A stretch of DNA of 64,000 nucleotides from Deltaproteobacteria bacterium (lineage in GTDB: Bacteria; Desulfobacterota; Desulfobacteria; Desulfobacterales; SpSt-501): the NCBI GenBank assembly GCA_016219005.1, contig JACRCN010000067.1:1-64000 (forward strand). The letters are read 5' to 3'. The notes below the pieces were generated by a model. That model saw nothing but the letters and a program-made list of their open reading frames with translations, was not told the DNA's origin and made no database searches. How positions within the stretch are numbered: position 1 is the stretch's first letter; each line of letters starts with the position of its first letter. Shown in pieces: positions 17,512 to 25,935 of this stretch. A program made the translations under genes and the position numbers.

Positions 17512-18849
17512 ATGGCGAGCGAATCGAAACCGGCTGATCTCTTGCCCCGGCAGCCCATCCACGTCATCATCGCACCGATCCGGCACTTCATGCACATCGA
17601 GTCGGCGAGCGGGGTGGTGCTCCTGGCGGCGGCAGCCGTCGCCCTGGCCGCCGCCAACTCGCCGCTGGGCGAAGCCTTTCTGCGATTCTGGCAGCAGCCG
17701 GCCGGATTCCGGCTGGGCGGTTTTCACCTGGAGCTCTCCGTGCAGCAGTGGATCAACGACTTTTTCATGGCGATCTTTTTCTATGTGATCGGCCTGGAGG
17801 TCAAACGCGAGCTGGTGCTGGGTGAACTCCGTGAATTCCGGCGCGCGGCCCTGCCGCTTGCGGCGGCCCTGGGCGGCATGATCGTGCCGGCGGCAATCTA
17901 CCTGCTGCTGCAGCACGGGGCCGCGGGCGAACGCGGCTGGGGCATTCCCATGGCGACGGACATCGCCTTCGTGGTGGGCTGCCTGGCGGTGCTGGGATCC
18001 CGCATCCCCGTAGGCCTGAGGATCATGCTGCTGTCGCTCGCCATCGCCGACGACATCGGCGCCATCCTGGTGATCGCGATCGGCTACACCGGCAACGTCA
18101 ACTGGGCCGCCCTGGCCGCCAGTCTCGTCGCCGTCGCCATCATCATCGGTTTCATGCGGCTGGGGGTGCACAACAAGGCGATCTACCTGTTCCTGGCGCT
18201 GTGGGTCTGGTACGCGGTGCACGCGTCCGGCGTCCACGCCACCATCGCGGGGGTTATCGTCGGCTTTCTCACCCCTACGCGGGCGAGGATCAGCGAGCGG
18301 CGCCTCGGCCTGATCATCGACAGATCCTTGCGTTTCATGCGCGGTGAAGGCCGGCGCGCCGCCAATGAGCGCTACGCCGTGCTGCGCCAGATGGAGCTTG
18401 CGGCGCGCGGGTCCATCGCGCCGCTCGAGCGCTTCGAAACCGGCCTGCACCCGTGGGTGGGGTTTGCGATCATGCCGCTGTTCGCCCTGGCGAATGCGGG
18501 CGTGCGGTTTGAGGTTGCGGATCTGGCCGACCCGGTGGCGGTGGCCGTGATGCTGGGGCTTGTGCTCGGCAAGCCGTTCGGCGTGCTCCTTTTCAGCTGG
18601 CTTGCGGTGAAGACCGGACTGGCCCGGCAGCCGAGCGGTGTCACCTGGGGGGTATTGACCGGCGGCGGCTTTTTAGCCGGAATCGGATTCACCATGGCCA
18701 TCTTCATCTCCGGGCTGGCCCTGCAGGGAGCCATGCTTGGTACCGCCAAGGTGGGGATACTGGCGGGCTCGGTGCTCAGCGCCGCGATCGGAATGGTCCT
18801 GCTGATCGTGTTATTGCCCAAAAAAGCCCCACCGCAGCCGCACGGGTGA
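17512..18849 (+). CDS. nhaA: Na+/H+ antiporter NhaA
   Basis: A 445-residue polytopic membrane protein clearly of the NhaA family. It contains FFYVIGLEVKREL, PMATDIAFVVG with the ion-path Asp, and AIADDIGAILVIA with the Asp pair that binds Na+ and protons. The C-terminal segment TGGGFLAGIGFTMAIFI is also typical. The protein is longer than the E. coli one (388 residues) by an N-terminal extension and an enlarged loop at about 255-300. GGAG lies six bases before the ATG. No fluoride or other riboswitch was found in its leader. Confidence 0.95.
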   Translation: MASESKPADLLPRQPIHVIIAPIRHFMHIESASGVVLLAAAAVALAAANSPLGEAFLRFWQQPAGFRLGGFHLELSVQQWINDFFMAIFFYVIGLEVKRELVLGELREFRRAALPLAAALGGMIVPAAIYLLLQHGAAGERGWGIPMATDIAFVVGCLAVLGSRIPVGLRIMLLSLAIADDIGAILVIAIGYTGNVNWAALAASLVAVAIIIGFMRLGVHNKAIYLFLALWVWYAVHASGVHATIAGVIVGFLTPTRARISERRLGLIIDRSLRFMRGEGRRAANERYAVLRQMELAARGSIAPLERFETGLHPWVGFAIMPLFALANAGVRFEVADLADPVAVAVMLGLVLGKPFGVLLFSWLAVKTGLARQPSGVTWGVLTGGGFLAGIGFTMAIFISGLALQGAMLGTAKVGILAGSVLSAAIGMVLLIVLLPKKAPPQPHG

Positions 18850-18985
18850 AGCGGAAGGGCCTTGGGCATGAACGGCTGGATAGAAGCCGAACGGGCCGGA
18901 CCAGGCGAAAGTCACACGACGCGGCTACGCCGACACCGGATCCGGGGTTGGCCGCGGTTCAATCATAGAGAAGGGCCTATTTGAC

Positions 18986-19876
18986 ATGCCAACTCATAAT
19001 CTTTCCGAAGTGATCGGGCGAACACGCCGAAAGACCATTTGGCTTGATCCGGCATCGATCGACCGCATGACCGACCTGCTTGATCTTCCACGGGGCACCA
19101 CGTCCGGCATGGTGCCCGTGCCGTGGCATTGGGTCTATTTCTTCAGCGAATCGGTTGCCAACAGCCGCATTGGAAGGGATGGGCACCCGGCGAGAGGGGA
19201 TTTTCTGCCGGCGACCCGCCTCGAACGGCGAATGTTTGCCGGCTCCCATATCGAGATGTTCGCTGAACTCCGGACCGGTGTTGAGGCCACATTTGTTGAA
19301 CGGATCGATGCGATTGAAGAAAAGAGCGGGACATCCGGACCGCTCCTCTTTGTAACCATTCAGTGTTCGATCGCGCAGAACAGCGCTGAGGTTGGGACCG
19401 AGCAGCGGACGCTCGTCTACCTTGATCCGCCAGGCCCGGCAACGATGCCGAAGGTGCAGCCCTTTATGCCGCCAGAACCTGGGCAGATCTCATGCGAATG
19501 GCGCCCGCAGACGCAGGAGCTGTTTCGCTATTCTGCGCTGACCTATAACGGGCATCGAATCCATTACGACGCCGACTATGCGCGCGACGTTGAGCGCTAT
19601 CCCGGTATCGTCGTGCATGGTCCACTGATAGCGACCCGCCTGGCCCTGCTTGCCGCAAGGATGGCCGGAGACCCCGTCACCTGGTTCCGCTTTCGAGGAA
19701 AAGCGCCGGTCTTTGTCGATCAGCCGATACAGCTGATCGGCCAACGAGAAAAAAGCCGCATCATCGCACTGCGCGCCATCCGGTGCGACGGCGTCTTGGC
19801 CATGGAAGCGACCGCAGGAACCGGTTATGCCCCACCGCCGGTTCGACAGCCAAAGGTGTTGAAAAACCGCGCCTGA
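18986..19876 (+). CDS. MaoC/HTD2-like acyl-CoA dehydratase (mesaconyl-C4-CoA hydratase-like)
   Basis: A 296-residue protein with an N-terminal FAS1-type dehydratase-like half (WHWVYFF, GDFLPATRLERRMFAGS) and a C-terminal hot-dog half with FRYSALTYNGHRIHYD and GIVVHGPLIATRLALL. In HTD2 and mesaconyl-C4-CoA hydratase homologues the NGHRIHYD segment carries the active-site His/Asp. It would hydrate or dehydrate an acyl-CoA. The last six residues and the stop codon are encoded by the inverted-repeat element that begins at 19856, so the native C terminus was replaced or trimmed. The catabolic cluster that follows may use it, but it is separated by the repeat. Confidence 0.75.
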   Translation: MPTHNLSEVIGRTRRKTIWLDPASIDRMTDLLDLPRGTTSGMVPVPWHWVYFFSESVANSRIGRDGHPARGDFLPATRLERRMFAGSHIEMFAELRTGVEATFVERIDAIEEKSGTSGPLLFVTIQCSIAQNSAEVGTEQRTLVYLDPPGPATMPKVQPFMPPEPGQISCEWRPQTQELFRYSALTYNGHRIHYDADYARDVERYPGIVVHGPLIATRLALLAARMAGDPVTWFRFRGKAPVFVDQPIQLIGQREKSRIIALRAIRCDGVLAMEATAGTGYAPPPVRQPKVLKNRA

Positions 19877-19991
19877 GGCCGGGAACCGGCGTTGTGCGGC
19901 TTTGGTAAATGCTCACCTTTCGGCCGAATAGGCTGCGCTTTCGGAAACCACGCACGCCTTGGCGAACGGCCTGATGCTTGTTTTTCAACGC
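19856..19991 (+). repeat. MITE-like element, family A, copy 1
   Basis: A 136-base element with terminal inverted repeats GTGTTGAAAAAC (19856-19867) and GTTTTTCAACGC (19980-19991, one mismatch). The inner sequence is largely the same as copy 2 at 55766-55900 and copy 3 at 58628-58719. It encodes no protein. It overlaps the 3' end of the dehydratase gene. Confidence 0.8.
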
Positions 19992-20062
19992 TCTTGCCAA
20001 GACCCGAGCGGCTGTTTCCCCCACCTGCGGTAATTCCTAATTCAACTGGCCGGAGAAAAATA

Positions 20063-20100
20063 TTGACAATTATTGGAATCTGGTGTTTGGTATACCAGAT
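20063..20100 (+). promoter_or_regulatory. GntR operator in the promoter of the acylating dehydrogenase gene
   Basis: A 10-base perfect palindrome TGGTATACCA (20088-20097), nested in a wider inverted repeat ATCTGGT-N9-ACCAGAT (20078-20100), lies about 70 bases before the start codon. FadR-type GntR proteins bind sites of this TGGTATACCA form. A TTGACA at 20063-20068 is a possible -35 box, which would put the operator over the -10 region. The regulator encoded two genes on is the likely ligand. Confidence 0.65.
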
Positions 20101-20165
20101 AGATTATTTCAAACTCCGGCCGCCATCGGAGCGGTACGGTGAAAGGACATTGAAAGGAAATCGAC

Positions 20166-21572
20166 ATGTCGAGCAACGCGGAAATCATCGGCGCTCTGGT
20201 GGCAACGGCCCGCGCCGCACAGAAACAGGTCGAAAATTATACCCAGGAGCAGATCGACGAGGTCGCCCTCTCGGTGGCCTGGCAGGTCTACAAGGACGAC
20301 AACATCGCCGCCTGCGCGAAGATCGCCGTGGAAGAGACCGGCAAGGGTGTCTACGAGGACAAAATCACCAAACACAAGGTCAAGGTCTTCGGGGTTTGCC
20401 GGGACATCAAGCATGCCAAGACCGTCGGTGTGATCGAACGGGACGAAGCCCGGGGGCTCACGAAATACGCCAAACCGGTGGGCGTCATCGGGGCCCTCAC
20501 GCCGGTGACCAACCCCACGGCAACACTGGCCAGCAACGGGACGGGAATCCTGAAGGGCCGCAACGCCGTCATCTTTGCACCCCACCCGGCAGCCAAGCGC
20601 TCCTGCCGGGTGGTCTGCGAATTCATGCGGGAGGGGCTGCGCAAGGTCGGCGCCCCGGTTGATCTGGTTCAATACGTGGAGGAGCCCAGCGTGGCCCTGA
20701 GCCAGGAGCTCATGCGCCAGGTGGACCTGGTGTTGGCGACCGGCGGTGCCGTAATGGTCAAGGCCGCCTATTCCAGCGGCAAACCCGCTTACGGTGTGGG
20801 AGCCGGCAACCCTGTCATCGTTGTGGCCGAAGATGCCGACCTGGCCGATGCGGCCGAGAAGATCCGGATCAGCAAATCTTTCGACAACGCCACCTCCTGC
20901 AGTTCCGACAATTCCCTGCTGATCCAGGCCGGCGTTTTCGACCGAATGGTGGCGGAACTCAAGCAACAGGGCGGCTACCTTTGCAATGCCGAAGAAAAGG
21001 CCCGGCTTGAAAACTGGATGTGGGTGGCGAACGCCAAAACTGGCGAAGTGGCCCTCAACCCAAAGGTCGTCGCGATTTCCGCCCGCCGGATCGCGGCCGA
21101 CGCCGGCATCAATGTCCCGGACACCACCCGGATGCTCATGGTGATCGGGGAGAAGCCGGGGCAGGAGCGCTTCAGCGGCGAAAAGATATCTCCCGTCCTG
21201 GCACTCTGGCGATACCAGACGATCGATGAGGCCATCGAACAGATCGCAAGGCTCCACGGCTATGCGGGGCTGGGGCATTCCTGCGGCATCTATACCTTCA
21301 ATTCCGACTACATCCACCGGGTGGCCTCGGCGGCCAAGGTCAGCCGGATCCTGGTCCGCCAGGCCCATGCACCGTCCGCCGGGGGCCATTTCCACAACGG
21401 CATGCCCTCTACGGTCACGCTGGGGTGCGGCACCTGGGGCGGCAACATTACCACCGAGAATATCCACTGGAAGCATTTCATCAATGTGACCTGGGTCTCG
21501 GAGCCGCTGCCGGTGGTAAAGCCCACGGAAGAGGAGATCTGGGGTTCGCTCTGGTCTAAATATGGCCGGTGA
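20166..21572 (+). CDS. Acylating (CoA-dependent) aldehyde dehydrogenase, SauS/EutE-like
   Basis: A 468-residue aldehyde dehydrogenase of the CoA-acylating branch. Visible features are VGVIGALTPVTNPTAT (cofactor domain), AAYSSGKPAYGVGAGNPVI and the catalytic Cys in DNATSCSSDN (about residue 245). There is no alcohol dehydrogenase half, so it is not AdhE. The closest type by eye is sulfoacetaldehyde dehydrogenase (SauS) and EutE relatives, which interconvert an aldehyde and its acyl-CoA with NAD(P). AAAGGA precedes the ATG. It heads a cluster with a CoA-transferase and a carboxylate transporter, which fits uptake, activation and reduction of a small carboxylate. The substrate is not proven. Confidence 0.85.
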   Translation: MSSNAEIIGALVATARAAQKQVENYTQEQIDEVALSVAWQVYKDDNIAACAKIAVEETGKGVYEDKITKHKVKVFGVCRDIKHAKTVGVIERDEARGLTKYAKPVGVIGALTPVTNPTATLASNGTGILKGRNAVIFAPHPAAKRSCRVVCEFMREGLRKVGAPVDLVQYVEEPSVALSQELMRQVDLVLATGGAVMVKAAYSSGKPAYGVGAGNPVIVVAEDADLADAAEKIRISKSFDNATSCSSDNSLLIQAGVFDRMVAELKQQGGYLCNAEEKARLENWMWVANAKTGEVALNPKVVAISARRIAADAGINVPDTTRMLMVIGEKPGQERFSGEKISPVLALWRYQTIDEAIEQIARLHGYAGLGHSCGIYTFNSDYIHRVASAAKVSRILVRQAHAPSAGGHFHNGMPSTVTLGCGTWGGNITTENIHWKHFINVTWVSEPLPVVKPTEEEIWGSLWSKYGR

Positions 21573-21592
21573 CCTGCGGCCGGAAGGATAGA

Positions 21593-21722
21593 AATGGTTT
21601 CACAACCTCGGATCCCTCCTGAGGGCAAGGTACCGGCCGATTCGAAAGCGCAGCAACCACGGCGAGTTGTGAGCATTTCAAGAGGTCTGCGGCGCCGCCA
21701 TTTTCTACGGTCTTGGAGGTCA
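21593..21722 (+). repeat. Degenerate family-B inverted-repeat element
   Basis: The segment shares GAGGGCAAGG...GCCGAT and GTGAGCATTT...AGAGG...CGCCGCCA with the family-B copies at 49595 and 50162, in the same order and spacing, but its ends are diverged. It fills the space between the dehydrogenase and regulator genes. Confidence 0.45.
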
Positions 21723-21728
21723 TAGCAC

Positions 21729-22442
21729 ATGCAACGAAAAACGGCTGAGTCGTCACCCAAAGTCTGCCTCCTGCCCCTGTCGACCCCCGACAGCCTGTCT
21801 GGTTTGGCTTACAATGCTTTGAAGGAAACCATCCTCGGCATGGACGCCACCACCGAGGGCAGGCTGGATGAGCGCGACCTGGCACAGAGCCTGAAAATCA
21901 GCCGGACCCCCCTTCGGGATGCCATCCGACGGCTGGTCGACGAGGGCTTTTTGCGGGTTGAGCCGCGCAAGGGGGTGTTCGTGGTCCGCAAGACCCGGCA
22001 GGAGATCATCGAAATCCTATACGTCCGTGCCGCACTCGAAGGCATGGCCGCCAAACTGGCGGTCCGGCACGTCACCGTTGAGGACGTTGCGCAGATGAGG
22101 GCCATGTTCGCAGGGTTCACACCGCGCAGCGTGGCGGGCCAGGTAGACGAATTCTCTGTCGCCAACGTGATCTTTCACGAGTTCGTCCTGAAGCTCAGCC
22201 ATTGCCAGAAGCTCCAGGAGATGGCGGCCAACATCTACGACCACATGCGCATGGTGCGCATGCAGACGATCCGGCTCGGAAACCGTGCCCGGAACGCTCT
22301 GTCCGAGCACTTGGAAATGATTCAGGCCTTCGAAAAACGCGACGGGGATCTGGCCGGCCGGCGCATGCAGCAGCACATCGAAGGGCTGGCCAGGTACGTG
22401 GAGGAGAACAGGGGGCTTTTTCCCTGGGGGCCCTTGAAATAA
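21729..22442 (+). CDS. GntR-family regulator (FadR/FCD subfamily)
   Basis: A 237-residue regulator. The N-terminal winged helix (about 22-90) has DERDLAQSLKISRTPLRDAIRRL and GFLRVEPRKGVFV. The C-terminal FCD effector domain (about 95-225) has EILYVRAALEGMAAKLA and, later, HEFVLKLSHC and SEHLEMIQAFEKRD with the His residues that bind metal and a carboxylate ligand. GGAGG precedes the ATG. It sits inside the cluster it probably controls; the palindrome at 20088-20097 is the candidate operator. FCD regulators usually respond to small organic acids, consistent with the neighbouring carboxylate genes. Confidence 0.9.
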   Translation: MQRKTAESSPKVCLLPLSTPDSLSGLAYNALKETILGMDATTEGRLDERDLAQSLKISRTPLRDAIRRLVDEGFLRVEPRKGVFVVRKTRQEIIEILYVRAALEGMAAKLAVRHVTVEDVAQMRAMFAGFTPRSVAGQVDEFSVANVIFHEFVLKLSHCQKLQEMAANIYDHMRMVRMQTIRLGNRARNALSEHLEMIQAFEKRDGDLAGRRMQQHIEGLARYVEENRGLFPWGPLK

Positions 22443-22532
22443 TCCGTTTTTGTGCGCGAGCATTCATCGGAACTCGGTGATTCGGTTTTCGTATCGGAAC
22501 AAGCAAGGCCTTTGACAGGAGGAACGCAGCGC

Positions 22533-24254
22533 ATGCAAAGCAAGCTCATGAAGACCCGGGAGGCGGTTGCCCGGTTCATCAAACCGGGGATGCACATTGG
22601 TTTTGGCGGGTTTTCCCTGTGCCGCAACGCCATGAGCGTCTCTCACGAAATCATCCGCCAGGCAATCGGGAACCTGCACGTCTCGAGCGTGAACCCCGCC
22701 TATGGGGTGGATATCCTGATCGGTGCCGGCCTGGTCAAGTCCGTGGAATCCGGCTGCCTCAACATGGAACGGCTGGGGTTGCCGCGGAATTTCTGCCGTG
22801 CCGTCGAGGGCGGAAGCCTCAAATCCGAGGACTTCGAGCACCTCGGCATGACCATGCGCTACCTGGCGGGCGCGCTGGGGATCTCCTTCATCCCCACCAA
22901 GGCCGAGCTCGGCTCGGATATCGTTGCTTACCAGGCGCTGGAAGCAAAAAAAGTGCAGATCGGCCCCTGCCCCTTCACGGGGGAAACCTATGCGATTCTG
23001 CCGGCCTGCACGCCGGACCTGGCCGTGGTCTTCGCCACCCAGGCGGACGAGTTCGGCAACACCCAGATCCAAGGCACGGCCTTTGCCGACGAGTTCATCG
23101 CCAAGGCCTCGCGTCAGCTCATCGTCGTGGCCGAACAGATCGTGACGACCGAGGAAATCCGCCAGAAGCCGCAGGATACCCTGATCCCCTCCTACCGGGT
23201 CGACGCACTCATCCACGAACCGTGGGGCGCCCATCCGACGGCCTCGCCGGGACACTATGACTACGACTACGAGGCCCTGCAGGAATACCAGCAGGCGGCC
23301 CGCGACGCGGCGTCCTTCAAAGCCTACATCCAGAAGTACATTCTCGACGTCAGGGATTTCAAAGAGTACCTGGACAAGGCCTTGTCTCCCTCGCGCATGC
23401 AGCGCCTGCGTTACGACCCCCGGCTGGGGTATTCTTCGGAAATCGCAGAAGTGGTCACCTGTGGCGGCTTCACCGGCGATCTGCCCGACGAGTGCACCCG
23501 CAACGAGATGATGATCGTGGCCGCGGCCCGACAAATCCGGGAGGGCGAGGTGGCCATCGTGGGCACGGGCCTGCCCATGGCGGCGACCGCACTTGCCATG
23601 AACACCCATGCGCCCAACCTCAATTACATCGTCGAGACGGGCATCGGCGACCTTATGCCGCTGCACGCGAGCCTGTCCGTGGCGGACACCCGGCTGCTCG
23701 GCGCCGCCAAGCCTTCCTTCGTGCGCAACATCCTGGAAGCCCTGGGCTTTCTGGTCCAGAGGGGTTTGGCGGATTTAGGGTTTTTAGGCGGGGCACAGAT
23801 CGACATGTACGGGAACCTCAACGCCACCTGCGTCGGCGATTATGCCAAGCCGAAGAAGCGCTTCCCGGGCAGCGGCGGCGCCAACCCGATAGCCTCCTGT
23901 GCCAAACGGGTGCTCATCATCATCCGGCACGAGAAACGCCGCTTCCTGGAGCGGGTGGAATACATCACCAGCCCGGGCCACCTTCAGGGGGGCGATTCGC
24001 GGAGGGCGGCCAGCCTGCGGGGCGGCGGCCCGGACCGGGTGATCACGGATCTGGGCATCATGGACTTCGAGCCCGGGTCCAAGCGCATGCGGGTGATATC
24101 GCTGCACCCCGGTATCACCCGCGAAAAAATCCAGGAGGCGACCGGCTTCCCGCTCCTCTTTGCGCCGGAAGTGGCCGTGACACCGCCTCCAAGCCCTGAG
24201 GAACTGAACACCTTGAGAACCAAGATCGGCCGCGTCTATCTCGGTGGAGAGTAA
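22533..24254 (+). CDS. Fused family I CoA-transferase (alpha and beta halves in one chain)
   Basis: A 573-residue protein joining two CoA-transferase halves. Residues about 1-290 resemble the glutaconate CoA-transferase alpha subunit (FIKPGMHIGFGGFSLCRNAM; FATQADEFGNTQIQG). Residues about 305-573 resemble the beta subunit (NYIVETGIGDL, with a Glu where the beta subunit has its catalytic residue; GGAQIDMYGNLNATCVGDY; FPGSGGANPIAS). In most glutaconate-type enzymes these are separate genes. It would form the CoA ester of the imported acid for the acylating dehydrogenase. The ATG at 22533 is chosen because AGGAGG lies ten bases upstream; the frame is open from 22452. Confidence 0.85.
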   Translation: MQSKLMKTREAVARFIKPGMHIGFGGFSLCRNAMSVSHEIIRQAIGNLHVSSVNPAYGVDILIGAGLVKSVESGCLNMERLGLPRNFCRAVEGGSLKSEDFEHLGMTMRYLAGALGISFIPTKAELGSDIVAYQALEAKKVQIGPCPFTGETYAILPACTPDLAVVFATQADEFGNTQIQGTAFADEFIAKASRQLIVVAEQIVTTEEIRQKPQDTLIPSYRVDALIHEPWGAHPTASPGHYDYDYEALQEYQQAARDAASFKAYIQKYILDVRDFKEYLDKALSPSRMQRLRYDPRLGYSSEIAEVVTCGGFTGDLPDECTRNEMMIVAAARQIREGEVAIVGTGLPMAATALAMNTHAPNLNYIVETGIGDLMPLHASLSVADTRLLGAAKPSFVRNILEALGFLVQRGLADLGFLGGAQIDMYGNLNATCVGDYAKPKKRFPGSGGANPIASCAKRVLIIIRHEKRRFLERVEYITSPGHLQGGDSRRAASLRGGGPDRVITDLGIMDFEPGSKRMRVISLHPGITREKIQEATGFPLLFAPEVAVTPPPSPEELNTLRTKIGRVYLGGE

Positions 24255-24389
24255 ACATAGTCACGTGTTTCCCGCATCGGGCAATGACAGATTTTCACCG
24301 GGACGATTGGTTGAGATCATAGAGAATGGCGGCGTGGAAAAGATTTTAACTCGGGATCCCTCTCAAGAACGAATTGGAGGACAATCACC

Positions 24390-25358
24390 ATGAAACGCAA
24401 CGGACTGAATTGGGTTGGATTCGCATTGGCGTTGACTCTGATTCTGGGTGCTTCTTTTGCTTTCGGCCAGGAGAAATACCCTTCGCGGCCGATCGATTTC
24501 ATCTGCACCTGGGGTGTCGGCGGCGGGTCGGACCAGATGGTGCGCGTGCTCGGCAAGCTGGCCGAACCCTTCCTCGGCGTTCCTCTCCCCGTTTCCAACA
24601 AACCGGGAGCCTCCGGCAACTCGGGAACCACCGATCTTCTGGCCGCCAAAACCGACGGCTACACCGTCGCCAACTATATCGCCGATACCCTCTGCACGAT
24701 CCCGTCCGGAACGGCCCGCTACAAGCTCGACGACATAGAATGGGTGGTCCGCACCCAGCTGATGCCATCGTTTCTCTTCGTGAAGGTCGACGGCCCCTAT
24801 GCTACCATTCAGGATTTGCTGAAAACCGCCAAGGAAAACCCGGGCAAGGTCAAAGTCGGCGGCCTGGGCTTCAACACCATCGACGATGTGTGCCTGCGCT
24901 TTCTCGCAAGCAAGGGCTACCGGATGACGCTGGTGCCCAACGCCAACCCCGGCGAACGCTACGCGGCCACTCTGGGCGGCCACAACGACGCGCTCTACGA
25001 ACAGGCCGGCGACATCCGGCAGTACCTGGACGCGAAGCAGTTGAAGCCGGTCCTGGTATTTTCTGAAAAACGCTTCCCGGCGTTCCCCGACGTGCCATGT
25101 ACCAAGGAACTCGGCTTAGAGGTCTACCTGCCGCAGTTTCGCTGCATAATCGCCAAGAAAGGGGTTGCCCCGGAGCGGATCAAGTCACTTTCCGACGCCT
25201 TTCAAAAAGCCATGCAGACGCCGGAGTGGAAGAAGTTCAACGCGGACCAGTATGCTTCCGAGGACAGCTTCATGGGGCCGGAGCAGTTCAGGACCTGGGT
25301 CGCAGGAGAGATGTCCGCCCTGGAAAAGTTCATGAAGGAATTCGGGATGATCAAATAA
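24390..25358 (+). CDS. TctC-type (Bug) periplasmic substrate-binding protein
   Basis: A 322-residue exported protein with a signal peptide (cleavage near SFAFGQ, about residue 27) and the Bug/TctC features YPSRPIDFICTWGVGGGSD near the N terminus and NKPGASGNSGTTDL in the first lobe. These proteins bind small carboxylates through their carboxylate group and feed the TctAB permease encoded directly after. GGAGG precedes the ATG. No sequence feature fixes the ligand; cluster context suggests the substrate of the CoA-transferase. Confidence 0.9.
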   Translation: MKRNGLNWVGFALALTLILGASFAFGQEKYPSRPIDFICTWGVGGGSDQMVRVLGKLAEPFLGVPLPVSNKPGASGNSGTTDLLAAKTDGYTVANYIADTLCTIPSGTARYKLDDIEWVVRTQLMPSFLFVKVDGPYATIQDLLKTAKENPGKVKVGGLGFNTIDDVCLRFLASKGYRMTLVPNANPGERYAATLGGHNDALYEQAGDIRQYLDAKQLKPVLVFSEKRFPAFPDVPCTKELGLEVYLPQFRCIIAKKGVAPERIKSLSDAFQKAMQTPEWKKFNADQYASEDSFMGPEQFRTWVAGEMSALEKFMKEFGMIK

Positions 25359-25376
25359 GAGGCGGAGGTCCATACG

Positions 25377-25916
25377 ATGAACATCCAGGCAAATCAGAAT
25401 CAAAAACTTCCGTGGGCCAAGGCTGTCGGAGGACCCGTGTTTTTCCTTTCGTTCGGCCTGATAGGATACCTCTATGCGCAGTTGAACATCGGGCCGACCC
25501 CGCCCGGCCAACTGGGGCCCGCGTTCTGGCCCAAGATGTGTCTGCTGTCGATTACGCTCGCCGCGGCGTTCAAGCTGTTCGAAGTGCTGAAACAGCGTGG
25601 GCAGCCAGCCAAAGCCGGTGCGAACGCGCTGAAGGCGATGGACAACCGCAAGCTGGCGCTGATGATCGCCATGATTGTTCTGGTGGTGCCGGCCATCGGT
25701 TTCCTGGGCTTCCCGATTTCCTCGGTTTCGTTTTTCTGGCTGTTCATGCGACTGGCCGGGGAGAAAAAGCGGTTACGGATGCTGCTCATTTCGGTCTTGG
25801 GGACCATTGCGCTTCTCTATCTTTTCGTGAAAGTCGTCTACATCCCCCTGCCCCGGGGCGACTGGATCTTCGACGACATTACCCTGTTCATCTATCGGGT
25901 CTTGTTCATACAATGA
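25377..25916 (+). CDS. TctB-like small permease subunit
   Basis: A 179-residue protein with four hydrophobic helices (about 18-38, 48-65, 88-118, 135-160), as in the small subunit of tripartite tricarboxylate transporters. TctB proteins are poorly conserved in sequence, so assignment rests on length, topology and position between tctC and tctA. GGAGG precedes the ATG; the gap to tctA is 19 bases. Confidence 0.85.
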   Translation: MNIQANQNQKLPWAKAVGGPVFFLSFGLIGYLYAQLNIGPTPPGQLGPAFWPKMCLLSITLAAAFKLFEVLKQRGQPAKAGANALKAMDNRKLALMIAMIVLVVPAIGFLGFPISSVSFFWLFMRLAGEKKRLRMLLISVLGTIALLYLFVKVVYIPLPRGDWIFDDITLFIYRVLFIQ

Positions 25917-25935
25917 GAAACTGAGGAGTGACGTT

